The notes under the pieces are model-generated. The model saw only the letters and a program-made list of their open reading frames with translations. It was not told the origin of the DNA and did no database searches. Shown here piece after piece: positions 36,601-47,724 of a stretch of 64,000 bases of DNA. Both the position numbers and the translations under genes were made by a program. Source of the stretch: Neostapfia colusana (taxonomy: Eukaryota > Streptophyta > Magnoliopsida > Poales > Poaceae); assembly GCA_030760725.1 (NCBI GenBank), contig JASWHV010000013.1:40768699-40832698 (forward strand), given 5' to 3'. Each line of letters opens with the position of its first letter. Within the stretch, counting starts at the first letter, position 1.

Positions 36601-37546
36601 TAACCTAAACCTCCGGACATCGAGGCATAACGCATCGATTTATAGGTGTAGGCTGAGGGCAGCAAGGTAGAAATCTGCTGACGGGCATAGAGAGATGCTC
36701 CGTGTAGGGAACCTCCTGCTCGTTTCGGTGCGACCGGTTCGACGTTTGGGCTGTTGGGTGAAAGGTTGTCCCGTACGACATTGAGTGAGCGTGCTGTGCA
36801 GATCCACGGGTGGGTGTACATGACGTGCTCTTTGGGTGTCCCTGCAGGTGTATATAGAGTCGATTCACCGTCCCTCACGGTGAAGAGTACCACTTGGTCA
36901 CTGAGTTGTGGCGTAGGCTAATGTATGAAATGTGATGATTCAATATTGCTGTTATGATATAATTGTATTGCTACATGTGTGCCACTAAATATTGCTTACT
37001 AAATTTCAGATTCCCGAACTGTTAACTTGTGGCTAAAAGATGAACTAATGATGAACTCGTAGGCGTGTCCATTTGTTGCAATGTTACTATCCTATGTTCA
37101 TCGTACACCTCATGTAGAGATTCATGCTTAGGTGAGTCGGTTAAGTCTTGTGGAACCATCGTGCTCACGGTTGCTTCTTAAGTGTTTTTCAGGTGAGGAG
37201 CCACCCACGGACTCGGGTTACGGGTCCACCGGCGGGTTACCCTCCGTCGGGGACCACGGCTGAGTGGGAGCCGTACACGCCGTGCTGAGCTGAGACGTGC
37301 AGCTAGTGTGGGTTGCCCTAGGGCTGGGCAACCGACTTTTGCTAGATAGGCGGCCGTGAGTTGTGCAGAAGAAACTTCCGTTGTGTAATATAAAGACTCT
37401 AGTTTGTAACTGAGTAGTGTGCTACTTTGTACATTCAGTTTGTTTCCCATGTAATATAATGTGTCCTTATGATGTGTGCTGTCGGGTGTCGCATCGTGCG
37501 GCACCACCCTCTGCGACCCTGGATGAGCGGATCCCGGTCCGCCACA
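33682..37546 (+). repeat. 5' LTR of element H (3865 bp)
   Basis: TGTAAAAGC to CCGCCACA. GC-rich parts at about 34330-34680 and 34950-35340. Block A at 36084-36164 and acceptor of block B at 37192. In this copy the donor G of block A is T and block B has a 2-base deletion, so the candidate mini-gene is broken here. Confidence 0.93.
36084..36164 (+). other. Candidate LTR exon A (element H, 5' LTR)
   Basis: 81 nt after GTGTAG, 26 open codons with PEVLDF and QQQQ. The last base is T instead of the conserved G before GCAAGC. Confidence 0.45.
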
Positions 37547-37549
37547 GCA

Positions 37550-37561
37550 TGGTATTAGAGC
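37550..37561 (+). other. Primer binding site of element H
   Basis: TGGTATTAGAGC, one change from the tRNA-iMet complement, three bases after the LTR end. Confidence 0.85.
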
Positions 37562-38380
37562 AACATTGGGGATCACACAGTACTTAAGGACTGTATTACG
37601 GGAAAACTTATGTTCACGGTGAGGAATCGGTAGTTGCCCAAGTAAGGACTATAATAGCATAGTTACTTATAGTGGCAAGACTAACCTATGTGTTATAATT
37701 CTAAAGTTTAATTATGTAAAGACGCACCTACGCTCTGGTAAGAATGGTAAGGAACGCCACTGAAAGCGGTTCAATTTCGGTTAGCTCCCCTGACGAGGAA
37801 CGTGGTTCAGGGATTGGTCTCACAGCTTGGTGTGAGACGTCAATATGAAACTCTTGGACTCTTCATGTTCCTGAGTTCATATGAAACGCTTATCCCTAGC
37901 GTGCATTAGGCAAGTAAGTGGAGACCCCATCGCGTGGTCAGTAACGTGAGAGTGTGTTCGTCTGGAAGTAGCCCAGGAGGATATACGCAGCGCTTGCCAT
38001 CGGCGTGCCCTGCAGGGCAGTAGGTGGTATATGTTGGGTTGATAACATTCCCAACCATGATGACCCGTTCATGACATACTCGGGTTCCCCGTCGTGTGGT
38101 GTTGAAACACGATCACGTACCTTGAGACGTGACCTAACTCAAGGACGGCCGTATGACAATGATACGGGCATTTGTATTTACTTTCAAATATGGTCGTGCC
38201 TGAAATGAACAACCATTGAGTGCATCATCATTGTGTGGTCTTCTGCAGGTACTAACCACGTATGTATCCGTGTAGTAAACGTGTGCGAGAGACCGTTTAG
38301 TGCCACACTTGAGACATAAATGCCGGTATAATCTGGTTAGGATTTTCTTTTTGTGAGAAACGCAGTACCGACATAGTATA
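37562..38380 (+). other. Leader of element H, first part
   Basis: Untranslated. Contains the conserved hairpin 37817-37838 (stem GTCTCACA / TGTGAGAC, loop GCTTGG). Interrupted by element I; it resumes at 49799. Confidence 0.8.
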
Positions 38381-39313
38381 TGATGTGTACAGGGGTCCCG
38401 ATCTTCGAAAAGGTTCTGATAACTCTCAATTTGGTGGAGACTTGACACAAATCGATCCGGCTTCCGTACAACACGTCCTGAACCCTGCAATCGCAGCACC
38501 ACGTCTCCTCAGGTTATCAACCAATATTGCACGGTTGACCTCGCCAAGAAGGCTAATCCTTGCCTGCGAATCGAAGAACACAAGCAAGAACAAGAAAGAA
38601 TGCAACCAAATTGCTGAAAGATATGAAGCACTCAAGTTGGGGTCTCACAAACCGATGAACGACGAAACTTTCTTGACAGAATAATCTAAGCAAAACCCAG
38701 CTGTTTGTGATGGTGGCTAGGGGGTATAAAGTAGGTGGAGGACGACCAGGGGGGTGCTGGGGTCATGACCTCACCATAAGACACGTACATAATGGACTTG
38801 GACTCGATACAAGGCCCAATGGCCCAACTAGGTGATGCAACACCCTGACAGACTCTAAACTTTATATTGTTTCAAAGTTTCCCGTTGACTCCTAGGAAAT
38901 TTTGATGTGGGGCCAGTTCCATTGGAAAGTTTATTCTCTCAGCTTTCTGTGCATATGTAGAACATCAAAAACGGAGTCGGTATGCCTCCTGTGCATCCAT
39001 TTTAAGGTGGACTACTCCTGGGCCCGAGTTGGACTCGAGTTTGAGTTGGGCTCGGTCTATAACTTCTTGTTGGCGTATTTTCTGGTCCTCCACACCTCAA
39101 AACCCCTCTTCATTTATCTCCATGTCCTCTCCATGGTTCCTAATCATAATTAATCCATTAGGTAGCAGCATACTCTCAAAATTCACATATAAAGAATTGT
39201 TCAGGAACGAGCTCACCTCTAAATTCAATTGTCGTGCTCGAGCTCTAGTAATTGGACCTTGCATGTCTACCATGTGAGTGTTGTGTATATCTGTGGGAGT
39301 GATATCGACATCA
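38381..39313 (-). repeat. 3' LTR of element I
   Basis: 933 bp. On the minus strand it starts TGATGTCGATATC directly after the polypurine tract and ends TGTACACATCA. The pol frame covers its first 217 bases. Confidence 0.93.
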
Positions 39314-39750
39314 TCCTCCCCCTCTTGCATTGGAGTCGTCCTTGACTCAAGCTCATCTTCTTCTCCCAAATATGGCCTCAAATCTGAAATGTTAAAGGTG
39401 GGACTAACCCCAAACTCGGGAGGCAACTCAAGTTTATATGCATTATCATTAATCTTATCAAGTATTTTAAAAGGACCATCAGCTCTAGGCATCAATTTAG
39501 ACTTTCTCAGTTCTGGAAATCTATCCTTTCTCAAGTGTAACCAAACTAAATCACCCGGTTCAAGTCTAATTTCCTGCCTACCTTTACTACCAGCAATTCT
39601 ATATTTTTCATTCATCTTTTCAATATTGTGTTTAGTGGTCTCATGAATTTTCAAAATAAAATCAGCACGTTCCTTTGCATCATTATGAGTTCTCTCACTA
39701 GTAGGTAAAGGCAAGATATCAATAGGAGCACGAGGATTGAATCCATACAC
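39097..39750 (-). pseudogene. pol: pol of element I: integrase C-terminus running into the 3' LTR
   Basis: 217 residues: YGFNPRAPIDILPLP, the GDLVWLHLRKDRFPELRKSK block, RADGPFKILDKIND (the GPY/F-equivalent region), then GVSPTFNISDLRPYLGEE and an acidic tail with GPITRARARQLNLEV. About 72 codons lie inside the LTR. This C-terminal extension is where the centromere-targeting CR motif is known in CRM elements; equating this tail with it is an inference. Confidence 0.85.
39314..39327 (-). other. Polypurine tract of element I
   Basis: On the minus strand AAGAGGGGGAGGA lies directly before the LTR TGATG, inside the pol frame. Confidence 0.8.
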
Positions 39751-40208
39751 TACCCGAAAAGACTTACCTTGGTGGTAGAATGTGTTGCCCGATTATATGC
39801 AAACTCCACATGTGTCAAACATTCTTCCCACATATTTAAATTTTTCTTCAGAACAGCTCTCAACATGGTGCCCAAAGTGCGGTTCACTACTTCTGTTTGC
39901 CCATCAGTTTGTGGGTGACATGTTGTAGAGAACAACAGTTTTGTACCCAACTTGTTCCATAGGGTGTGCCAAAAGTGACTCAAAAAGTTAGCATCACGAT
40001 CTGAAACAATAGTAGAAGGCATACCATGCAAGCGAACAATCTCTTTGAAAAAAAGGTCGGCAATATGTACAACATCATCACTTTTCTGACACGACCACAA
40101 CAAAAATGTTGTCCCTCCCCCTCTTAGTCCTAGGCAGTCGCAAAACAATGTCCATAGAGATATCCGCCCAAGGAATGGAAGGAGTGAGAAGAGGCATGTA
40201 TAAACCAT
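39751..40208 (-). pseudogene. pol: pol of element I: integrase catalytic core
   Basis: Contains IVSDRDANFLSHFW (second Asp) and CHPQTDGQTEVVNR (Glu), then MLRAVLKKNLNMWEECL. It is offset from the preceding frame: about 40 bases between the VVVV and KSDD blocks appear deleted. It ends in a stop just before the next frame resumes. Confidence 0.85.
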
Positions 40209-40596
40209 GTCGATTCAAACGGGACTTAGCTTTCTGACATGTGGTGCAGCGAGGCACAAACCGCTCTACATCTCTCCTCATCTTTGGCCAAAAGAAATGT
40301 GTGGCCAGAACATACTCCGTCTTCTTTGCGCCAAAATGACCCATCAAACCTCCACCATGTGCCTCCTGTAATAACAAAAGACGAATGGAACAAACTGGGA
40401 TGCATAGGCGGTTAGATCTAAACAAGAATCCATCATCCAGTACAAATTTATTCCAAGTATGACCTTTTCTACAATGCAGCAACACATCTTTAAAAGCATC
40501 AAGAGCATATTGTTCTTTAATTAATTCAAGTCCAAAAATTCGACAATCAAGTTGGGACAGCATATTATATCGTCTAGACAATGCATCAGCGATCAA
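40209..40596 (-). pseudogene. pol: pol of element I: RNase H end, integrase zinc domain and first Asp
   Basis: Starts IADALSRRYNML, the end of the RNase H tether. The HHCC zinc domain (EAHGGGLMGHFGAKKT to CTTCQKAKS) follows, then WADISMDIVLRLPRTKRGRD with the first core Asp. It terminates at the small deletion near 40080. Confidence 0.85.
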
Positions 40597-41105
40597 ATTA
40601 TTTTGATTATTTTTAGAACGAATATGCTTTAGCGATCATATTATATCGTCTAGACAATTATATTTTGAGAACAATCAAGTCCATTTTGCATGTCTACGAT
40701 TCAGATTATTTTGAGAACGAATATGCTTTAGCGATTCGTGATCAGAATGAATAACAAATTCTTTAGGCCATAAATAATGACGCCATGTCTCTAAGCATCG
40801 TACGAGAGCATAAAATTCTTTATCTTATGTGGAGTAATTCAGGACAGGACCATTAAGTTTTTCACTAAAGTATGCAACCGGTTTACCACCTTGCAGTAAG
40901 ACACCACCAATGACAACTCCACTAGCATCACATTCAAGTTCAAAAGTCTTACTAAAATCAGGAAGTTACAGCAATGGTGCGTGTGTAAGCTTGTCCTTCA
41001 AGGTGTCAAAGGACTCCTCTTGTGCTTTCCCCCAATGGAACACCACACCTTTTTAGTCAAATCATGCAATGGGGCAGCAATAGTGCTAAAATCTTTGACG
41101 AAACG
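40597..41105 (-). pseudogene. pol: pol of element I: decayed and rearranged RNase H region
   Basis: The region between reverse transcriptase and integrase has no long frame. Short stretches resembling RNase H remain. Two local duplications disturb it: 40561-40582 recurs at 40637-40658 and 40616-40636 recurs at 40715-40735. Confidence 0.65.
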
Positions 41106-42305
41106 TCAGTAGAAACCTGCAAGACCAAGAAAACTCCTTACCTGTGTGATGGCTTGAGGTATTGGCCAGCTCTTGATCGCTTGAATTTTTATCTCATCCA
41201 CCTCAATTCCCTGTGGAGTCACAACATAGCCAACAAAGGAAACTCGATTCATACAAAAGATGCACTTCTCAAGGTTACCAAATAAACGTGCATCTCTCAA
41301 AGCATTAGAAACGGCACGTAAATGATCCATATGTTCATCCAATGACTTGCTATAAATCAAGATATCATCAAAGTAAACCACCACAAATTTTCCAATAAAA
41401 GCTCTCAAAACCTCATTCATCAAACGCATGAATGTACTTGGTGCATTAGTTAAACTAAAAGGCATTACTAACCACTCATACAACCCAAATTTGGTTTTGA
41501 AAGCTGTTTTCCATTCATCTCCCAATTTCATTCTTATTTGGTGGTAACCACTACGCAAGTCAATCTTAGTGAAAATTATAGAACCACACAACTCATCAAG
41601 CATGTCGTCTAGCCTAGGAATAGGATGACGATACCTTATAGTAATATTGTTAATGGCTCTACAATCAACACACATACGCCAAGTACCATCTTTCTTAGGA
41701 ACCAAAAGTACAGGAACGGCACAAGGACTAAGGCTTTCACGTACATACCCACGGTCCAAAAGGTCTTGGACTTGCCGCTGAATTTCCTTAGTATCCTCGG
41801 GGTTGGTCCTATATGCAGCACGGTTTGGCAAAATTGCACCTGGAATCAAATCAATTTGATGTTCAATCCCTCTCAAAGGTAGAAGTCCTCGGGGTATCTC
41901 AGCTGGAAAAATATCCCCATACTCTTGCAACAAGTTAGTAACTGCTGGAGGCAAAGACCTAGCAATATCATCAATGGAGAACAAAACTTGTTTGCACACC
42001 AATGCACAGCAAATATCATGATCAGAAATTTCAGCAAGGTCTGATTTTGTAGTAAGCATTACACGACCCTTCAATTTAATTCCCTCAGTCTTAGAACTAG
42101 GTGTAGATCTCTCATTATTTGGTGGTAACACAGAATTAATGACTTGTTGATTTTCTGATTTAGGACTACTAGAAATTCCAGCTCTCTCCCTATCAGCTTG
42201 TACAATTTCAGCAGGAGTCAAAGGTATCAAAGTAATTTTCTTTCCTTTATGCATAAAAGTATATTTATTACTTCTACCATGGTGCAAAGCATCCTTATCA
42301 TGTTC
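41106..42305 (-). pseudogene. pol: pol of element I: protease end and reverse transcriptase
   Basis: 393 residues open. After the protease tail (HHGRSNKYTFMHKGKKI) a spacer leads to reverse transcriptase: GIEHQIDLIPGA, WRMCVDCRAINNITIRYRHPIPR, DLRSGYHQIRM, YFDD (41364-41369) and SFLGLAGFY. It ends at TGA, where CGA would give the usual Arg. TGG to TGA at 42306-42308 separates it from the protease frame. Confidence 0.92.
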
Positions 42306-42866
42306 TCAAGGTCGACCCAATAAAAGTGAACACGCTTGCATGGGTACCACATCACAATCAACAGAATGAACATATGTACCAATGGAAAACGGAATTCTGC
42401 AAGTTTGTATTACATTAGCTCTTCCAGAATCATTCAACCATTGAATATAGTACGGATGTGGGTGTGGTCGTGTATTCAAGCTAAGCTTCTTGACCAATTC
42501 AGAACTCACCAAGTTGTTGCAGCTTCCTCCATCAATGATGACACGTGCTCGCCGGTTCTTGATGACAAAGAAAATCTGAAATAAATTATGGTGTTGTAAT
42601 CTATCAAGTGGTTGTACCTGTGTGTTCAGCACCCGCTGCACAATGATGTTCATGTCGGCTGATGTGTCTTCACTCGCAGCTTCATCATCATTGTTGTCTT
42701 CGACATCGGAGGTGCTGATGTATCCTCCCTCTTCTGTAGCAACGTATGCCCGCTGACTAGGACAATCTTTTTGCACATGACTAAGACCATGGCAGCGGTG
42801 GCACTGAATGCCGGAAGTGCGTCCTATTGAAGCAACGGATGAAGCACTTATGGCGGGTACCTGCAT
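42306..42866 (-). pseudogene. pol: gag-pol of element I: zinc knuckle and protease
   Basis: Zinc knuckle CHRCHGLSHVQKDC (C-X2-C-X4-H-X4-C), an acidic linker, then the protease IIDGGSCNNLV with catalytic Asp at 42531-42533. It ends LLGRP-stop where Trp is expected. DGG in place of DSG is usual for this clade. Confidence 0.9.
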
Positions 42867-43462
42867 GGAATTTTTACCCTAATCCACAGGTCGTGCAGGT
42901 GGTGGTTTCGGTGCTGCTGAAATGTTGTTTCCACCAGAAGGAAGCTTGGCTGCTGGTTTTGGTGAAAGGGCATCAAAACGGAATGACTTGGACGCCCCCG
43001 AAGATGTTGTTGTGCGTGGAGTGTAGGAGGCACCGCCGCTGCTCTTGTTCTTTTGTTGACGACCCTGTAACTCCTTTTCTGCAAGCATAGCAAGCTGGAA
43101 TAACTGGTTGATAGTATTAAATTAATTATAATCAACAATATCCTGTATCTCACGTCTCAACCCCCCATAGAAATGACAAATTTTATCTTCAGTGTCCTCT
43201 ACTACCCCACATCGTATCATACCCTTTTGAAGCTCCGCATAATAATCTTGGACAGAATTATTTCCCTGCTCTAAGCGCTGCAATTTCTTTCCCAAATCAC
43301 GTTGGTAGGATGGAGGAACAAAACGATTACGCATAGCTTCTTTTAAACGTTCCGATGTATCAGGTTGTAAGCGTGTGGTACCTAGTTCATTTCACCATAT
43401 TATAGCAAAATCCTTAAACTCACTAGTGGCTTGTCGAACTCTATGTTGTTCAGGAACAAGGT
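42867..43462 (-). pseudogene. gag: gag of element I: C-terminal capsid and linker
   Basis: Capsid end MRNRFVPPSYQRDLGKKLQ, the GGLRREIQDIVDYN block, then QLFQLAMLAEKELQGRQQK and a Ser/Pro-rich linker. Stops at about 43118, 42879 (TAG) and near 43395 (TGA where TGG is expected). Solo LTR J interrupts gag at 43463; AAGGT is duplicated. Confidence 0.85.
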
Positions 43463-43858
43463 TGTAACACCCCAAAACCGTTTAAGAGGGGAGTTTAAAA
43501 ATTTTTTGGACGTATTGCATGTGGTGCAGAAATTCAAATTCAAATTGGAGTTCAAATTCAAATTAAAACAGAAAAGAAAAGGAAAAAAGAAAAAGAAAAA
43601 GAAAAACCCCACCGGCGAGTGGGCCGAAACCCACCTGCCGGCCCAATCTCCCCGTGCCAGCCCCAAACCCGGCCCCCTCTCTTCCTCTCACTGACACGCG
43701 GGGCCCGCGTGTCATCCCTCACCTCCCGCGCGCTCGGCCCACCCCGGGACTCTTCTCGCACCCGAATCCAAACCACCTCCGGAAACCCGCGCCCCAGCCC
43801 GAATTTCGGTCCCTGATGTCTCCAACTCGATCCCAACAGACCGCCGCCCTCCGTCGTC

Positions 43859-43866
43859 TATATAAA
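43859..43866 (+). promoter_or_regulatory. TATA box candidate of LTR J
   Basis: TATATAAA in a GC-rich context followed 17 bases later by a run of 14 C. A plausible LTR promoter; the start site cannot be fixed from sequence. Confidence 0.5.
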
Positions 43867-43883
43867 CACTGGCATCGCCCTGT

Positions 43884-43897
43884 CCCCCCCCCCCCCC
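43884..43897 (+). repeat. Run of 14 cytosines
   Basis: Homopolymer just downstream of the TATA candidate in J. Confidence 0.9.
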
Positions 43898-45341
43898 GAT
43901 CGGCTGTTTTTCCTCCCGGTGAGAACCGAAGCTTCTACCGCCATTTTCCTTCGATCCTCGCTCGGATTTCCTGATCTAACGCGCTGATCATGTTCCACCG
44001 CCTCCGAGGAATCTCGCAGGTGAAGGAAACCCGGTGTCTTGCGCTCTATACACAGCTCCGACGAACACCGCCACGTTTTCACCTCGGACCTCGTCGCCGA
44101 CTGCCTTCCAGGGCCTCCGAGCTCAAGAAAAACCACGAGGTGAGATCCCCTACCTCCCCTCTTCCGTTCCATGCCAAGAAATCCAAGTTTTAGGAAGCAC
44201 AGACGAAAACCCGAAGTTCTCCGGCGAGATCGCCGCCTCCTGCCGCCGCGCGCCGCTGGGCAGCGCCGCCGGCGCACGGCCAGGGCGACGTGGCCGCCTG
44301 AGGCCCGTCCATTTTAAATCGTGCGGTTCCTATTAGATCTAACCCGTACCGCTTCGCGTTATAATCTCAGCCGTCTATTTTAAATCGGACGGTCCACATC
44401 AACCCCGCGTTATAAAGGCCAGGATTCTTACGCGCTACCCCCTGGGGATCTCGGAAAACATGAGCTAGCCCCGGAAACTTCTGATCTAGCCCCTGGAACT
44501 TCAGAAATTCGTGTAAATTCATTTAAAAATCAGTTTTAGCCCCTGGACTTAATAAAAATTAGAAAAACCCCTCCGTTATGTGTAGTTAGACCCCTGGAAA
44601 TTTATGAAATAATAAATTAGACCCTGCAGTACTGTGGATTTACCTTTTTGACCCTATCTGATATTAAATTCAGAAATTTAAATATGTGACTAGGATTTAT
44701 ATTTAAAAGGTAAGGTAAACACATGTGCAAATTCAAATTTAAATTCTCCTAGCACTTGGAAAACTTTAGAATGAGTTAAAAATAGATTTTTAGGCTGAAA
44801 TGAATTCTGTCTAAAATGATATTCATATTTATTAGTTCTAGAAATAGATTTTAGGCTAGGAAATAATTCTAAAAACTATTAAAATAAATTAAATTTGTTC
44901 CACATCAGAGAGGAAGTGCAAAGATATATTATTGAATATTTTAGATCAGAACCTATTCTGTTTAGATGATGTGTCTTACTATTTTCATAATAAAGTTCAC
45001 TTTTAGGCATAGAAAATAAATCTGAAAATATAGGAAAATAAGTATACATAATTAGAAAAGCATAAATGAAGTCTCCAAATCCAAAAACTTCAGTTTAGGA
45101 TTTGGTAGAAGATCTGAAAACCTATTTGGAGTAGGGAATTACCTTTCATGCAAACTTGGTAGCTAAGAAGTATATTAATTAAATATAAAGAATTTGTTCA
45201 AATTGGAAATTCATATATAGTGTGCAAACAGAAGTCTGAATACAAAAGTTAGAAATCATACACAAATGTTTAAAAGTGAATGTAGGCCAAAAATCAACAC
45301 ATGTAGAGTAACCACAACACTTAGAAATGAGAATGACTTTC

Positions 45342-45372
<31 letters not shown>

Positions 45373-45687
45373 TGTATGTATGTATGTATGTATGTATGTA
45401 TGTATGTATGTATGTATGTATGTATGTATGTATGTATGTATGTATGTATGTATGTATGTATGTATGTATGTATGTATGTATGTATGTATGTATGTATGTA
45501 TGTATGTATGTATGTATGTATGTATGTATGTATGTATGTATGTATGTATGTATGTATGTATGTATGTATGTATGTATGTATGTATGTATGTATGTATGTA
45601 TGTATGTATGTATGTATGTATGTATGTATGTATGTATGTATGTATGTATGTATGTATGTATGTATGTATGTACGTACGTATGTATGT
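45342..45687 (+). repeat. (TATG)n microsatellite, about 86 units
   Basis: About 330 uninterrupted bases of TATG, then two TACG units and a final TATG. The long MYVC and IHTY ORFs on both strands are its translation only. Confidence 0.98.
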
Positions 45688-45755
45688 TTTGCATGAGTGA
45701 AAGTGTGAACTATGGCTTATGGATTGTTGTTTTGCTATGTGTATGGCATGAGTAG

Positions 45756-45824
45756 AACCTGCTCCAGAGCAAGTTCTCCCCTTCCAAGACCAAGACTTTC
45801 CATTCTCAGAGCAGCAGGAAGAAG
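45756..45824 (+). other. Candidate LTR exon A (element J)
   Basis: 69 nt after GAGTAG: two bases, 22 open codons (PAPEQVLPFQDQDF, then a Glu/Gln-rich end), then G before GCAAGT, an excellent GC-AG donor. Same phase as in C, E, G and H despite a divergent family. Confidence 0.5.
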
Positions 45825-46917
45825 GCAAGTGTCCTTGACCACTTTGATCCTATACTAGGATGTGTAGATTGAATTATTTGCATTGTCAATTGAAATATGA
45901 AACCCATGCTAGGAAGTTTCCCTAGAATTGCATTACCTTGTTTTCTTGTAGCTTGGGTTGGGATTTATTTTATCATGTCATTTATTTATATCTTATGCTT
46001 AGCCATGCTTAGAATGAGATAAGTGGGATATGAGATCATCAATTTATTTACCTTACTCTTGAATGAGATATTATGAGTTATGTAGAGGTAGGGATCGAGG
46101 CAAGTTGGATAATTCGGTTGGTGCTGGGTGCACGAGACTCGGGTTTGTGTTTAGTACTTACCTGGATCCTAAGGACCGGTTCATGGAGCATGTAACCTGG
46201 CTTTACCGTGCCAACCACATGCTGAGATGGGGCAGCTTGGCCAATTAATTAGGTGTATCCCCGGCGTAGTATGGGTGTGTTGGATGGTGCGGGGAATCGG
46301 TGTCAGCTGGACTACCGTATGAACCGCAAGGCTCAAGAGGGGGCCACTGCAGCGGGGTTGGAAGCTCTTGTATGCTGTTATGGGTGAAACCTCAGTGGGC
46401 TCACGCTCGTCTAGAATCCCTTTGTAAAGGCTTCGTAGTGATCTCCTGGCTACACACCTAGGAAGTGTGAATGTGGTTCGCGGCCACTGGCATAATGGAG
46501 GTTCTTTTAGTCTACCTAGCAACGGGGGATGAAATCACTACATGTGGGTACAGTGGTGCAAACTCTGCAGAGTCAAAACTGTCATGACAGCCGTGCTCAC
46601 AGTCAAGAGCGGCTTGGACTTATTCATGATTAGAGGATGATGAATTTGGAAGTGGAGGATGTTAAGCGGGGAGCTTAACATTGGAAATGATATCCTGGTT
46701 ACTTGTTTTTGATGATGGGTTGGGAGATTGGGATCATTTCCCCTGTGTAGTAATGTAGGTGCTTAATAAGCTAAGGTGATAGGTATTAATTGCGTAGTGC
46801 TTTAACCATGAGTTCAACCTCTCCTTGATCTAGCCATGCATGACATAACTTTCCCACACTTGCTGAGTACCCACGGTACTCAAACTTGCTGTTTTGTTGG
46901 TTTATATTGCTGCTCAG

Positions 46918-46976
46918 GTCAAGAGAATGACGTGGTGTTTAATGACCAAGACTTTGGTTCCGAGGAAGGATTCTAG
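46918..46976 (+). other. Candidate LTR exon B (element J)
   Basis: After TGCTCAG: two bases, 18 acidic codons (QENDVVFNDQDFGSEEGF), TAG. The gap to exon A is 1093 bases, nearly the same as in B and E (1092 and 1091). Confidence 0.5.
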
Positions 46977-47223
46977 GTTCATGGAGTCCCCCGGGCAACG
47001 CCTGTGATGGAGCCCACAAGATTTATATTCCGCTGCTGTTTTATTTACATGTCATGAACTTATTATCGTCCATTGAGACGTATGCTATGTAAGACTTATT
47101 TATATTCAACACCTGGCTTGTAATAAATGATGCTTCACTATTTGTCATCACATGTATGAGAGAATGATCCTGGCATACACGTGGTATTCACTCGGTTGTT
47201 CTTCAGAGAAACCGGGTGTGACA

Positions 47224-47724
47224 AAGGTGGGAATTAAATTTCTGCTCAACCGTCATTTTCTAATCAAGATATGCCTCAGCATCATAAGCACCAGAAAATG
47301 AAGGTATGGAAAATTTAACTTTAGCAAAAGGGTCATCAAGAGGGCGGTTATTGTTACCACGCATGTTGTTTCCTACCATACCATGAGTGTTTTGACGAAG
47401 GTGTTGACGTAGATGTACATTCTGCCCAGCACGTGTATCCACCTCTCCATTCACATCACACAACACGTCTTCTTCTTCTTCAAAGTTGTTGTGGTGGGTA
47501 GCATCATGGCTGAATGGTAGGTGGGTCTCCATATCATCAATCCTTCCAACTAGCAAGCTTAAGCGTTTGTCCAACCTCTCAAGGGTGCGGGGTATTCTCT
47601 GTTCAGCAAAATAATCTTTTACCCCTTGTGCGATTGCTTCCTTGACAGACTTCACCATTTGTTCTATGTAACCCTTCATCTCACTTTTCAAAACACACTC
47701 CGTAGGATCAACATGATCTTACAT
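47224..47724 (-). pseudogene. gag: gag of element I: N-terminal part
   Basis: Open from about 47691 to 47260: YIEQMVKSVKEAIAQGVKDYF, LERLDKRLSLL, then DDPFAKVKFSIPSFSGAYDAEAYLD, which leads into the capsid. TAG replaces the expected Trp codon after AYLD. A likely original ATG at 47722-47724 is followed at once by TAA in this frame. Confidence 0.85.

Larger units (their letters stand above)
43463..47223 (+). mobile_element. Element J: solo LTR (3761 bp) with target duplication AAGGT
   Basis: TGTAACACCCC to GGGTGTGACA, flanked by AAGGT at 43458-43462 and 47224-47228. Same group as D's LTR (shared termini and 3' third). TATA-like TATATAAA at 43859-43866, a GC-rich part at about 43600-44340, a very long TATG microsatellite, blocks A and B, and AATAAA at 47122-47127. 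No retroviral coding region. Plus orientation is inferred from these signals. Confidence 0.93.

Noticed and set aside
38385..38684. ORFs inside the LTRs of element I (38385-38684 and 48864-49169)
   Set aside because: Both lie antisense to the element, differ by a frame-changing indel, and resemble no known protein.
45179..45828. Long ORFs of repeated MYVC (plus) and IHTY (minus) residues
   Set aside because: Pure translation of the TATG microsatellite; no independent coding evidence.
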